Origin: Cyanobacteria bacterium SBLK
GTDB lineage: Bacteria; Cyanobacteriota; Cyanobacteriia; Cyanobacteriales; Spirulinaceae
Assembly (NCBI GenBank): GCA_017746715.1
Contig: JAGHZQ010000080.1
Coordinates: 62,001-126,000 of the forward strand
Direction: 5' to 3'
DNA length: 64,000 bases
The notes beneath the pieces are model-generated. The model ran no database searches. It saw only the letters and a list, made by a program, of their open reading frames with translations, and was not told the origin of the DNA. Positions 33,492-41,638 of the stretch are shown here, piece after piece (positions within the stretch are counted from its first letter, which is position 1; each line of letters begins with the position of its first letter). Both the position numbers and the translations under genes were made by a program.

Positions 33492-33854
33492 ATGAAAATT
33501 ACGCAATGCTTGCATACTGCCCTGCTCGTCTCCGATCTCGATCGCGCCAAACATTTTTACGAGACAATACTCGAGCTTTCTCCTGCTCCGAGGAATCTCA
33601 ATTTTCCCGGCGCTTGGTATCAAATCGGAGATTATCAAATTCACTTAATCGCGAATACTGATTTTGTCGGAGGTATCGCCAATCGAGAGAAATGGGGACG
33701 GAATGGCCACATTGCTTTTGATGTTGACAATCTCAACGAACTCGAGCAAAGATTGCAGGCAGAACATTGGCCCTTACAGAGAAGTTCTTCTGGTCGAGCA
33801 GCAATTTTTATTCAAGATCCCGATGGTAACGTTATTGAAATTAATCAATTATAG
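33492..33854 (+). CDS. VOC/glyoxalase superfamily protein
   Basis: A 120-aa protein with the paired beta-alpha-beta-beta-beta modules of the vicinal oxygen chelate fold. Key parts are ITQCLHTALLVSDLDRAKHF (first module, His possibly a metal ligand), GHIAFDVDNLNELEQRL (second His) and FIQDPDGNVIEINQ (Glu). This is typical of glyoxalase, bleomycin-resistance or dioxygenase-like proteins, which act as dimers with a divalent metal. The substrate is unknown. The start is ATG 33492; an upstream TTG at 33459 would add 11 residues. Confidence 0.82.
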   Translation: MKITQCLHTALLVSDLDRAKHFYETILELSPAPRNLNFPGAWYQIGDYQIHLIANTDFVGGIANREKWGRNGHIAFDVDNLNELEQRLQAEHWPLQRSSSGRAAIFIQDPDGNVIEINQL

Positions 33855-33895
33855 CGACCGGATCGATCGAGAAAGATTAATCAGCGTGGAAAATA

Positions 33896-35209
33896 GTGAG
33901 AATTATTGCCTATCTTTATGCAGATCCCGCATTTGAAGAGATTCCCGAGTTAGAGATTTGGGGATGGGAAGTCGATCGCGTTTATCGAGATTTAGGCGAT
34001 CGCTTCCAATTGCAACAACTCCAGCAAGATTGTCAAAATATTCCCCCCAATTATCTCCTCCTGCGCCGCTTGGAGGAGTTGGGAGATACCCTCGATGTCG
34101 TTGTTGGCATTCTCCAACAACTGGAGTCGGTGGGAATTAAAATTATTGCCACCGAACAGAATTATCGGACTCCTACCTCAGACGACGATCCTCAATCTCG
34201 ATATCGTCTCTCTCTCATCCTCGCAGAAATTGAGAGCGATCGCCGCAGTCGCTGCATTCGTCAAGGTCACGCCCGCAATCGCCTTAGAGCCGCACCTCCC
34301 CCGGGTAGAGCGCCTTATGGTTATCGACGGGGTAAAGATCGCTATATTTTAGATCGTTCCACGGCCCCAGTGGTGAAAGATTTTTTCGATCGTTATTTGC
34401 TTTACAATTCTTTACGAGAATCCGTCCGCTATTTGGAAAAGAAATATGGTAAAAAAATCTCTGTCACGACCGGTCGCCGTTGGTTGACCAATCCTATTTA
34501 TCGCGGCGATATTCGCTATCACAATGGTCATATTATTGTCAATACTCATCCAGCAATTGTATCCCGCGAAGAAGCGGCACAAGTCGATCGCCTATTGCGT
34601 CGCAATAGTCGTTTGCCTTCCCGAACCGCCAGCGCACCTCGTTCTTTGGCTGGGTTGACGATCTGTCATGAATGTATGGCTAATTATACAATTACTCGAG
34701 TCAAGCCTCGCAATAATGTTAAGGAATATTTATATTTGCGTCCCGTACATTGTTCGCGAAGCAATCGATGTAAAGGAGTTTCTTACACGGAAGTATTGAC
34801 AAAAACCATCGAACAAATCTGTCAGCAACTCCCTTTAGCAATCGCGAACTTCAATCGAGCAGAGGAATTCAATCCCAAACAGGAAATCGCGGCAGAAATC
34901 GCGCAAAAAGAAGCGATTTTGCAGCACATTCCCGATTTACAGATTCAAGGTATTCTCGATGAGGACACTGCCAATCTTCGCAGCTATAAATTACGAGCAG
35001 AATTAGCTCGACTGCAACAAAATCTCGCGCAACTACCTCCAGATAATTTACAACCGATCGCCCAAGAAATTTCCTTTCCTCAATTTTGGCAAGATTTATC
35101 CGAATCCGAGCGTCGCTTTTATTTCCGCGAGTTTATCAAACAGATTTTAATTATCCGCGATCGCGATGGGAGTTGGCATCTCAAAATAGTTTTTATTTTT
35201 GACTCGTGA
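33896..35209 (+). CDS. Serine-recombinase-family protein, apparently catalytically dead
   Basis: A 437-aa protein with the layout of a large serine recombinase. It has an N-terminal resolvase-like domain (about 1-125), a recombinase domain with APYGYRRGKDRYILD, FFDRYLLYNSLRESVRYLEK and GRRWLTNPIYRGDI, then a zinc-ribbon-like segment (CHECMANYT...CSRSNRC) and a C-terminal helical tail. The start, RIIAYLYADPAFEE, replaces the family's YxRVSTxxQ, so the nucleophilic Ser and nearby Arg are missing. The later LDRLSR-type motif is LRRLEELGDT. DNA binding seems preserved. It may be a domesticated regulator. It starts at GTG 33896 and overlaps the convergent fraD-like gene by 17 bp. Confidence 0.75.
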   Translation: MRIIAYLYADPAFEEIPELEIWGWEVDRVYRDLGDRFQLQQLQQDCQNIPPNYLLLRRLEELGDTLDVVVGILQQLESVGIKIIATEQNYRTPTSDDDPQSRYRLSLILAEIESDRRSRCIRQGHARNRLRAAPPPGRAPYGYRRGKDRYILDRSTAPVVKDFFDRYLLYNSLRESVRYLEKKYGKKISVTTGRRWLTNPIYRGDIRYHNGHIIVNTHPAIVSREEAAQVDRLLRRNSRLPSRTASAPRSLAGLTICHECMANYTITRVKPRNNVKEYLYLRPVHCSRSNRCKGVSYTEVLTKTIEQICQQLPLAIANFNRAEEFNPKQEIAAEIAQKEAILQHIPDLQIQGILDEDTANLRSYKLRAELARLQQNLAQLPPDNLQPIAQEISFPQFWQDLSESERRFYFREFIKQILIIRDRDGSWHLKIVFIFDS

Positions 35210-36092
35210 AACCATTATTTTGAACGATATTACAGATTATTCGAGCAACATCTTCTTCTTTATGAATATCGCAAATTAGTTCTGTAATATCATTCACTGT
35301 ATTAGAGCGAGGACCTTTCCATTGTGCAATTAATTTGAATTGGTATCCCGAGGGCGTTGAAGAAAATTGAGATTCCAATACCCACAGAGAACTTTCCGAA
35401 AGAGCATCGCGTTCTGCTAAAATTTGCCGCTGAAAGGCCGAGAGAAAACCTTCGCGATCGCTATCTTGCAACCATTTTATTGCTTCTATCCAAGGGCGAT
35501 CGTTCACTTGTTGTTCGAGCAAGCGCTGCATTCCTTCAAGAATCAACCAACCCCGAGGTTGAGATAGGGGGGCAAGATCGAAATGTACGATCAATTGACT
35601 TTCATTAAAATTTTCAGAAAGAAGACTGGGATATTGCTGCAACCAATCATTGCAGAGAAAATAAAATTGAACCCAACAAGCCAGTAAAATTTGGATTTCT
35701 AGTAAAATTACAATTTCTTGTCCTTCATGAGGATTTGGAAACTTGAACTCTAAATTGCGCGTAATAAAACTTGCTAGCGAAGCCACAATTGCAGAGAGAG
35801 GAAACCACAACAGAATAAGAATCTGGGGTTGTATTTTCAACAATCCCCATAATAACAAGCAAATTAATGCCGAAACGAGCCAAGGCGTAGATTGCCAACG
35901 GCTTTCAATTCCCAACCAAGCAAAGCTAACGATCAAGAGTAAATAGCCAAAAATAGCAATAATTTCTCCGATAAATCCCCGCGCGATCGCAGACATCAAT
36001 GCCGAAAATAAACTCAAACAAAACAAAGTTTGCCAGCAATATGCTCGTGGAGGCTTGAAAATCCCCCAGATTTTATCAAAAATATCTTTCAT
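35193..36092 (-). CDS. fraD: FraD-like septal junction membrane protein
   Basis: A 299-aa membrane protein. The N-terminal half has about five hydrophobic segments (TLFCLSLFSALMSAIARGFI, IAIFGYLLLIVSFAWLGIES, ALICLLLWGLL, LILLWFPLSAIVASLASFI, VILLEIQILLACWVQFYFLC), then DWLQQYPSLLSENF and a soluble C-terminal domain. This matches the plan of FraD, which lines septal nanopores and is needed for cell-cell exchange and filament integrity in Anabaena. The start overlaps the stop of the fraC-like gene (TAATG), supporting coupled synthesis. The identification is by order, topology and remembered motifs; fraE (ABC permease) is absent. It is a little shorter than Anabaena FraD. Confidence 0.65.
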   Translation of the reverse strand: MKDIFDKIWGIFKPPRAYCWQTLFCLSLFSALMSAIARGFIGEIIAIFGYLLLIVSFAWLGIESRWQSTPWLVSALICLLLWGLLKIQPQILILLWFPLSAIVASLASFITRNLEFKFPNPHEGQEIVILLEIQILLACWVQFYFLCNDWLQQYPSLLSENFNESQLIVHFDLAPLSQPRGWLILEGMQRLLEQQVNDRPWIEAIKWLQDSDREGFLSAFQRQILAERDALSESSLWVLESQFSSTPSGYQFKLIAQWKGPRSNTVNDITELICDIHKEEDVARIICNIVQNNGFTSQK

Positions 36093-36637
36093 TATGCTCC
36101 ATATACATTAACCAAAACAATCAGTATAATAATAACGAGATAACTTAAAATATTGGCTTGAAAAACCGTTGCAAGTGCCTCAGAATCCGATTGAAGAATT
36201 GCCATATTAATTCGGTTAATCAAAGGCATGGATTCATTTTGATTACTAGCATTCTGTTCGGAAAAAATTTGCAACAGCGTTTGAAACATTTGCAATGCTT
36301 TGAATTCAACAAAAATTACAAGTGCAAACATCATGATAGCGATAAGAGTGAGCACGGGATAAATTGTACTCCAGCGATCGAGATTGTATAAATTATTGAA
36401 TAAAATAATACTAATAAGGTGTAATTTTTGGCTTTCCGGTGCTAAAGTCTGAAAGGCGAAAAAGACGAACCATAAGGCGATAGTTGACAAAAGATTAATC
36501 GAGATTGAGAATTCTATACTTTGTTTGCGGGTTAATCTTAACTTTTGTTGCAGAACGATCGCTTCTAGGGCAATGCAGATAAAGAGGGTGAGAAGTTGTA
36601 AAATAATTAAAGGTAAGGGAAAAATAATAATAGACAT
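36092..36637 (-). CDS. fraC: FraC-like filament integrity membrane protein
   Basis: A 181-aa protein, the length of Anabaena FraC (about 179 aa), with three to four hydrophobic helices (FPLPLIILQLLTLFICIALE, then INLLSTIALWFVFFAF, VLTLIAIMMFALVIFVEF and ILSYLVIIILIVLVNVYGA). The motif AIVLQQKLRLTRKQSIEFS plus ISINLLSTIALW fits the FraC family as I recall it. FraC is a septum-located protein required with FraD for filament integrity and intercellular transfer. Its 3' end is fused in TAATG with the FraD-like start. Presence of the pair is the best sign that the host is filamentous. Confidence 0.65.
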   Translation of the reverse strand: MSIIIFPLPLIILQLLTLFICIALEAIVLQQKLRLTRKQSIEFSISINLLSTIALWFVFFAFQTLAPESQKLHLISIILFNNLYNLDRWSTIYPVLTLIAIMMFALVIFVEFKALQMFQTLLQIFSEQNASNQNESMPLINRINMAILQSDSEALATVFQANILSYLVIIILIVLVNVYGA

Positions 36638-36771
36638 CTACAATAAATAATTTAATAAAGATGAATTGGGCAAAGCGTTGCAGAAATTGACGAGAAAGGA
36701 AATTTTTGTGAAGGTTTTACAGTAATTGCTCGCGTCAAAGACAAAAAGCGCTAGCCTGAAGAAGACCCCCC

Positions 36772-37416
36772 ATGCACGGTAAAGCTATGGCAGTTTTTCA
36801 TAAACGACCCGCGATCGAAAATTCCGCAGAAGAGGGTACCCGCACTCGCATTTTGCAAGCGGCTCAACGCTTATTCGCCCGTAAGGGTTATGATGGCACG
36901 ACGACTCGAGACTTAGCATCGGCGGCAAATGTAGCAGAAGGAACGTTATTTCGTCATTTTGCCAATAAAAAGGCAATTTTAGTGGAAGTAGCGACGCGAG
37001 GATGGGTAGAAATTCTCACGGATTTGCTGACAGAATTGAGTGAAATGGGAAGTTATAAAGCCGTCGCGCAGGTGATGCGAAGGCGAATGACGCGGATGCG
37101 AGAAAGTCACGATCTCATGCGGGTTTGTTTTATGGAGGCGCAATTTCATCCAGAACTGCGCGATCGCATTCAAGAAGAAATTGTTGATAAAATGACCGAC
37201 GTTGCGGAGGCATTTTTTGAAACGGCAATGGAGAGGGGGATTTATCGCAAGATGGATGCCAAAATCGTCGCTCAAGTGTTTTTGGGAATGTTCGCGATCG
37301 CGGGCTTCAGCGATCGCACCATCATCGATCCCGATGCCTCTCCAGAATCTATGAAAGAAATGGCAGAAGGCATCGCGGATATTTTTCTCAATGGCGTTTT
37401 GGAAAAAGAAGGGTAA
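36772..37416 (+). CDS. TetR family transcriptional regulator
   Basis: A 214-aa regulator. The N-terminal HTH (about residues 23-70) is typical: TRTRILQAAQRLFARKGYDG, TTTRDLASAANVAEGTLFRH and FANKKAILVEVA. The helical ligand-binding domain follows (70-210). TetR proteins are dimeric repressors released by a small ligand. The start shown, ATG 36772, is followed by another ATG at 36787 that may be used. No target gene can be named: the fraC-like gene is divergent (135 bp apart) and would be the nearest candidate. The ligand is unknown. Confidence 0.88.
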   Translation: MHGKAMAVFHKRPAIENSAEEGTRTRILQAAQRLFARKGYDGTTTRDLASAANVAEGTLFRHFANKKAILVEVATRGWVEILTDLLTELSEMGSYKAVAQVMRRRMTRMRESHDLMRVCFMEAQFHPELRDRIQEEIVDKMTDVAEAFFETAMERGIYRKMDAKIVAQVFLGMFAIAGFSDRTIIDPDASPESMKEMAEGIADIFLNGVLEKEG

Positions 37417-37452
37417 TGAGTAATGGGTTATTAATTCTCTACTCTTTACTCT

Positions 37453-38208
37453 TTATTCCTTCAACGCCTTTTCAAAGGTTTCGAGAGGAACTGCACCGCT
37501 CAGGGATTTGCCGTTGAGGGCGAAAAAGGGCGTCCCTTGAATGAGTAGAGATTCCGCCAATTGAACGTCGGCAGCGATCGCCGCTCGGGCGGCAGCACTG
37601 TTGCGATCGCGATCGAATTGCTCTAAGTCGAGATCGTAATCTTCGGCCAGTTCTCGATACAAGTCTTCTCCCAACTCTTTTTGATGGGCGAATAAGCCAT
37701 CATAATACTGCCAAAATCGGCCTTGTTGTCCGGCAGCATAAGCCGCTTTTGCCGCTCCCGGTGCTTGGGGATGGATGCTGAGGGGCAGGTGCTTGTAAAC
37801 GAGGGTGACGCGATCGCCGTACTGATTCATAAACGCTTTAACAGTTTCACTCGCCAGAGCGCAAAACGGACATTGAAAATCGGAGAACATGAACAGAACG
37901 ATTTTTTCGTCCCGGGATCCGCGAGTGGGAGAATCGCCGATAAAGGCTTGCGGATCGACCTTCATTCGCTGCAAAACGGCTTTTTGCAGGCTTTCTTTTT
38001 GTTGCTGCTGTTGGCGTTGATAATTTTGTACGGACTCGATAATGACTTCCGGGTGATTGCGAATGATACTTAAAACTCGCTCTTCTAATGGTTCGGTTCC
38101 ATCTGCCAGGGCGGGCAAAGTATAGCTGAATAATCCCAAACACCACAGACAGACAAGGAGTAGATTGAAAAATTTTCGGGTTTGGTTGAGCATGATCCTC
38201 AAGAGCAA
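37453..38208 (-). CDS. DsbA-like thiol-disulfide oxidoreductase
   Basis: A 251-aa exported protein. A signal peptide (hydrophobic LLLVCLWCLGLFSYTLPALA, cleavage near residue 36) is followed by a Gln-rich helix (YQRQQQQQKESLQ) and a thioredoxin fold with helical insertion. The active site is FSDFQCPFCALAS (Cys113-Cys116), and the cis-Pro loop is LIQGTPFFALNG. Such DsbA/BdbD-like proteins form or isomerise disulfides in the periplasm or thylakoid lumen. A second Met at residue 6 may be the start. It is convergent with the TetR gene. Confidence 0.87.
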   Translation of the reverse strand: MLLRIMLNQTRKFFNLLLVCLWCLGLFSYTLPALADGTEPLEERVLSIIRNHPEVIIESVQNYQRQQQQQKESLQKAVLQRMKVDPQAFIGDSPTRGSRDEKIVLFMFSDFQCPFCALASETVKAFMNQYGDRVTLVYKHLPLSIHPQAPGAAKAAYAAGQQGRFWQYYDGLFAHQKELGEDLYRELAEDYDLDLEQFDRDRNSAAARAAIAADVQLAESLLIQGTPFFALNGKSLSGAVPLETFEKALKE

Positions 38209-38313
38209 TAAAATACTGTTGAATCAAAAATGTTTCTTTCTCACTCTACCTTTTTTAAGCATCAAAATTTTCAGCGATCGAGGGAGTAAAAAGCAATTCA
38301 CTCCATTCAGACC

Positions 38314-38340
38314 CACCCCCAACCCCTCCCAAGAGGGGGA
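38314..38340. repeat. Dispersed C-rich repeat, copy 1
   Basis: CACCCCCAACCCCTCCCAAG followed by AGGGGGA; its CCCCTC and GAGGGG arms can pair. A second copy with one mismatch in the 3' arm lies at 59995-60019. Both are just upstream of plus-strand genes. Confidence 0.65.
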
Positions 38341-38382
38341 ACGCGCACTAAGACACCAACAATCAACCACCAACAACCCAAA

Positions 38383-40344
38383 ATGAAAAGTCTTTGGAAT
38401 CAAGCAGAAGCCGATCGCTATCCCACCGATCTCGAACAACGCGTCTATACTTCTCAACTCTTGGGCAGAAATCCCTCCCTCGTCCTGCACGGTGGAGGGA
38501 ATACCTCTGTCAAAATTCAGGAAAAGAATATTGTTGGCAAAGACGAAAACATCCTTTATGTGAAAGGAAGCGGCTGGGATTTAGCCACGATTGAAAAAGA
38601 GGGTTTTTCTCCCGTTCGTATCGCCCATTTGCTCGAGTTGGCAAAATTGGAGAGTCTCAGCGATCCGCAAATGGTCAATGAGCTAAAAACGCAAATGACC
38701 CGTGCGAGTGCGCCTTCTCCCTCAGTCGAGACCATTCTTCACGCTACCCTACCCTATAAATACGTGGATCACACCCATGCCGATGCGGTGGTGACAATTA
38801 CCAATACCCCGAGCGGTTTGGCAAGAATTCGGGAAATTTATGGCGATCGCGTGGTGATTATTCCTTACATCATGCCGGGGTTCGATCTAGCGCGTTTGTG
38901 TGCGGAAAAATTTGCTGCCGAAGCTCACGATCGTACTGATGGCATGGTGTTAATGAATCACGGCATCTTTTCTTTTGGGGCGACGGCGCGGGAAGCCTAC
39001 GAAAAGATGATTGAATTGGTGACATTGGCCGAAGATTATATCGAGAAACAAGAGGCAAAAGTTGCTTTCGCCCCTGTAGAAATCGAGGAGAAATCTTTGT
39101 CAATTCCCCTCGCGCAAATGCGTTCCCAATTCTCGAAAGCAGCAGGATTTCCCGTTATCCTGAGCAACTATCGCAACGAAAAAACCCTCGCTTTTGCCCG
39201 ACGAGAAGATATTAGCGCAATCTCCCAACAAGGACCCGCAACGCCAGATCACGTCATTCGTACCAAGCGCATTCCCCTTCTCGGACGGGATTTAGACGCA
39301 TATATCGAAGATTACAAGGCTTATTATGGCGCTCATGCAAGTGAAGCGACAACCATGCTCGATCCCGTGCCTCGGGTGGTTTTAGATGCGGAATTGGGGA
39401 TGTGCGCCGTTGGCAAAAATGCTAAGAGTGCCGCGATCGTTGCCGATATTTATCATCACACGATCGATATCATTCAATCTTCGACGGCTTTAGAACAATA
39501 TCAAGCCTTGCCTGCTAAAGATATTTTTGATGTAGAATACTGGGATTTAGAACAGGCAAAATTACGCAAAGGCGGCAAACCCCCTGCATTTAGCGGCGAA
39601 ATTGCTCTCGTTACCGGAGCCGCTTCGGGAATTGGTAAAGCCTGTGTTGAATCCTTACTCGCGCGAGGGGCTGCAGTTGTGGGTTTAGATATCAATTCCA
39701 AAATTGAGGAACTCTATTCTCGTCCCGATTTCTTGGGAATTCAATGCGATGTCACCCAAGAAAAAAGTATTACCGACGCGATCTCGCAAACTGTCGGCAA
39801 GTTTGGCGGTTTGGATATTTTAATTCTCAATGCGGGAATTTTTCCTGCCAGCCGTCCGATCGCGCAATTAAATACGGGAGAATGGCAAAAGGTCATGGGG
39901 ATTAATCTCGATGCCAATTTGATTTTATTGCGCGAATGCCATCCGTTTTTAAAACTCGCCCCCCAAGGTGGTCGAGTCGTAATTATCGGCTCGAAAAATG
40001 TGCCGGCCCCCGGTCCCGGTGCGGCGGCTTATTCGGCTTCTAAAGCCGCTCTCAATCAACTCATGCGGGTGGCAGCATTAGAATGGGGTCAAGATAACAT
40101 TCGTCTCAATTCTCTCCATCCCAATGCGGTTTTCGATACGGGAATTTGGACGCAGGAAGTCTTAGAAAACCGTGCCAAACATTATGGAATTACTGTAGAA
40201 CAATACAAGACGAATAATGTTTTAAAAGTTGAGGTGAACAGTCGCACTGTTGCCGAACTTGCTGCCGAGATGTGCGGTACTTTATTTACCTGCACGACGG
40301 CGGCTCAAATTCCTGTCGATGGCGGGAACGAACGAGTCATCTAG
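38383..40344 (+). CDS. Bifunctional class II aldolase / short-chain dehydrogenase
   Basis: A 653-aa fusion. The N-terminal half (about 15-380) is a class II aldolase/adducin domain with metal-type motifs LVLHGGGNTSVK, HTHADAVVTITNT and MNHGIFSFGATAREAYEKMI. The C-terminal half (about 400-653) is an SDR with dinucleotide loop VTGAASGIGKACVE, ILNAGIF and the catalytic YSASK near residue 550. The same architecture is known as rhamnulose-1-phosphate aldolase/lactaldehyde dehydrogenase (RhaD-type) in other bacteria, acting on deoxysugar phosphates. No other rhamnose genes are linked, so the substrate is uncertain. Confidence 0.85.
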   Translation: MKSLWNQAEADRYPTDLEQRVYTSQLLGRNPSLVLHGGGNTSVKIQEKNIVGKDENILYVKGSGWDLATIEKEGFSPVRIAHLLELAKLESLSDPQMVNELKTQMTRASAPSPSVETILHATLPYKYVDHTHADAVVTITNTPSGLARIREIYGDRVVIIPYIMPGFDLARLCAEKFAAEAHDRTDGMVLMNHGIFSFGATAREAYEKMIELVTLAEDYIEKQEAKVAFAPVEIEEKSLSIPLAQMRSQFSKAAGFPVILSNYRNEKTLAFARREDISAISQQGPATPDHVIRTKRIPLLGRDLDAYIEDYKAYYGAHASEATTMLDPVPRVVLDAELGMCAVGKNAKSAAIVADIYHHTIDIIQSSTALEQYQALPAKDIFDVEYWDLEQAKLRKGGKPPAFSGEIALVTGAASGIGKACVESLLARGAAVVGLDINSKIEELYSRPDFLGIQCDVTQEKSITDAISQTVGKFGGLDILILNAGIFPASRPIAQLNTGEWQKVMGINLDANLILLRECHPFLKLAPQGGRVVIIGSKNVPAPGPGAAAYSASKAALNQLMRVAALEWGQDNIRLNSLHPNAVFDTGIWTQEVLENRAKHYGITVEQYKTNNVLKVEVNSRTVAELAAEMCGTLFTCTTAAQIPVDGGNERVI

Positions 40345-40394
40345 TCTCGAATTTGACAAGGCGATCGCCAGTCGAATGATTCGTACCAACTCTT

Positions 40395-40424
40395 AAAAGG
40401 AGGACAAAAGTCCTCCTCTTTTTT
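40395..40424 (+). terminator. Strong rho-independent terminator of the aldolase-SDR gene
   Basis: AAAAGGAGGAC (40395-40405) pairs with GTCCTCCTCTTTT around an AAAA loop and runs into TTTTTT. It lies 51 bp after the stop. Confidence 0.9.
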
Positions 40425-40515
40425 GGAGAATGCTGAGGACGCCCTCGTCATCTTTCCTAACTCTGCATACAAGAACTGAGGGAAATTTAATATTTAGCAT
40501 AACTCCCGAGAATCC

Positions 40516-40539
40516 CCCTCTTGAAATCTTTCAAGAGGG
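40516..40539. repeat. Inverted repeat in the 456-bp gap before the PEP-CTERM gene
   Basis: CCCTCTTGAA and TTCAAGAGGG form a 10-bp stem with a 4-nt loop. The remainder of the gap (40425-40800) shows no ORF longer than a short leader-like frame (40701-40913) that overlaps the next gene in another frame and is rejected. Confidence 0.6.
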
Positions 40540-40800
40540 ATGTAAGACTCGCCATCAATTCTATTGATGGAAAGCAATCCCCTATGAATTCCGAAGCCGC
40601 TCATCATCCTACGGATAGATGAGCGGTAGTTCACACAATAAAAATTCCAGCCAATGACAAAGCAAAAATTGACTCGCGGGAAATCTTCCGATTTTATCTG
40701 ATGAGAGAAATAAACGAGAAATTAAATCGAGGTTATTCCTTGACAGCACAAAAACTCTACTTTAAAATAGAATCATTTAGCGCGCAAATAAGACTGGCAA

Positions 40801-41580
40801 ATGAAGAATCAACTCGCAAATCTCTGTATTTTTACTGCATTGGGTGGAGTCGGAATTTCTTTAGGAACAACTCTGCCTGCTTTAGGGGCAACAGCCTATT
40901 TAGGGAGCAGTAGCGGATCTTTTGGAACGGTGGATACGACGACGGGAATCTTTACCCAGATCGGTACGACCCCACAATTCTTTGATATTGCCGTTGCGAA
41001 CTCCACTTTGGGTTATGGCGTTACGGGGCTTGGAGAACTTTACAGCATTAATTTAGCTAACGCATCAACGACTTTGATTGGCAATACAGGAGTTTCTGTA
41101 AATGGGTTGGGCTTTGATGATTCCGGCAATCTTTTTGCAACGGGCACTTCGAGTTTCTATAGTATCGATTTAGGAACGGGGGCAGCCAGCCAAATTGCCT
41201 CGATTAGTGGCTTTAGTTCTGCTGGAGATATTGCTTTCGATGGCGGTCAGTTTTTTGCAACTTCTTCTTCGGGCAATTTGTTTTCTTTTAATGCAGATGG
41301 AACAAATCAAACTAATATTGGGGCGATTGGTTTTGGAGATGTTTGGGGTTTGACCTACAGCCAAGGAGAACTTTTCGGTTATACTGCCAGCGGCGATATC
41401 CTAACAATTGACATGACTACTGGTGCGGGAATTGATATTGGTAACGTTATCGGTTTGAGCGGTCGAATTTATGGTTCTGCTCCTACAAGCGAGTCAGTGC
41501 CCGAACCCACAAGCATACTCGGTGCTGCTGCGGCTTTTGGTTTGGCAGGTCTGTTACGCAAAAAGAAAAATCAATCGTAA
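40801..41580 (+). CDS. PEP-CTERM anchored exported protein, beta-propeller-like
   Basis: A 259-aa protein. A signal peptide (LCIFTALGGVGISLGTTLPA, cleavage near residue 30) precedes a body of repeating about 40-residue units built on YSIDLGTGAAS-like and FDDSGNLFATG-like strands, reminiscent of DUF4394 or NHL-type propellers. It ends in a textbook sorting tail: SVPEPTSILGAAAAFGLAGL and then LRKKKNQS. It is probably an exosortase substrate attached to surface polysaccharide. It is transcribed alone between two terminators. It is unrelated in body sequence to the PEP-CTERM protein at 20172. Confidence 0.83.
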   Translation: MKNQLANLCIFTALGGVGISLGTTLPALGATAYLGSSSGSFGTVDTTTGIFTQIGTTPQFFDIAVANSTLGYGVTGLGELYSINLANASTTLIGNTGVSVNGLGFDDSGNLFATGTSSFYSIDLGTGAASQIASISGFSSAGDIAFDGGQFFATSSSGNLFSFNADGTNQTNIGAIGFGDVWGLTYSQGELFGYTASGDILTIDMTTGAGIDIGNVIGLSGRIYGSAPTSESVPEPTSILGAAAAFGLAGLLRKKKNQS

Positions 41581-41611
41581 TCAATTCAAAATTATCGATT
41601 CAAACTTGTTC

Positions 41612-41638
41612 CCTCCGCTTTAGATCGGAGGTTTTTTT
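41612..41638 (+). terminator. Rho-independent terminator of the second PEP-CTERM gene
   Basis: CCTCCG (41612-41617) and CGGAGG (41626-41631) form a 6-bp stem with an 8-nt loop, followed by seven T. The T run overlaps the stop codon of the convergent Amt-fusion gene. Confidence 0.88.

Noticed and set aside
40701..40913. 70-codon plus-strand frame before the second PEP-CTERM gene
   Set aside because: It overlaps the signal peptide of the true gene in another frame and has no recognisable product.
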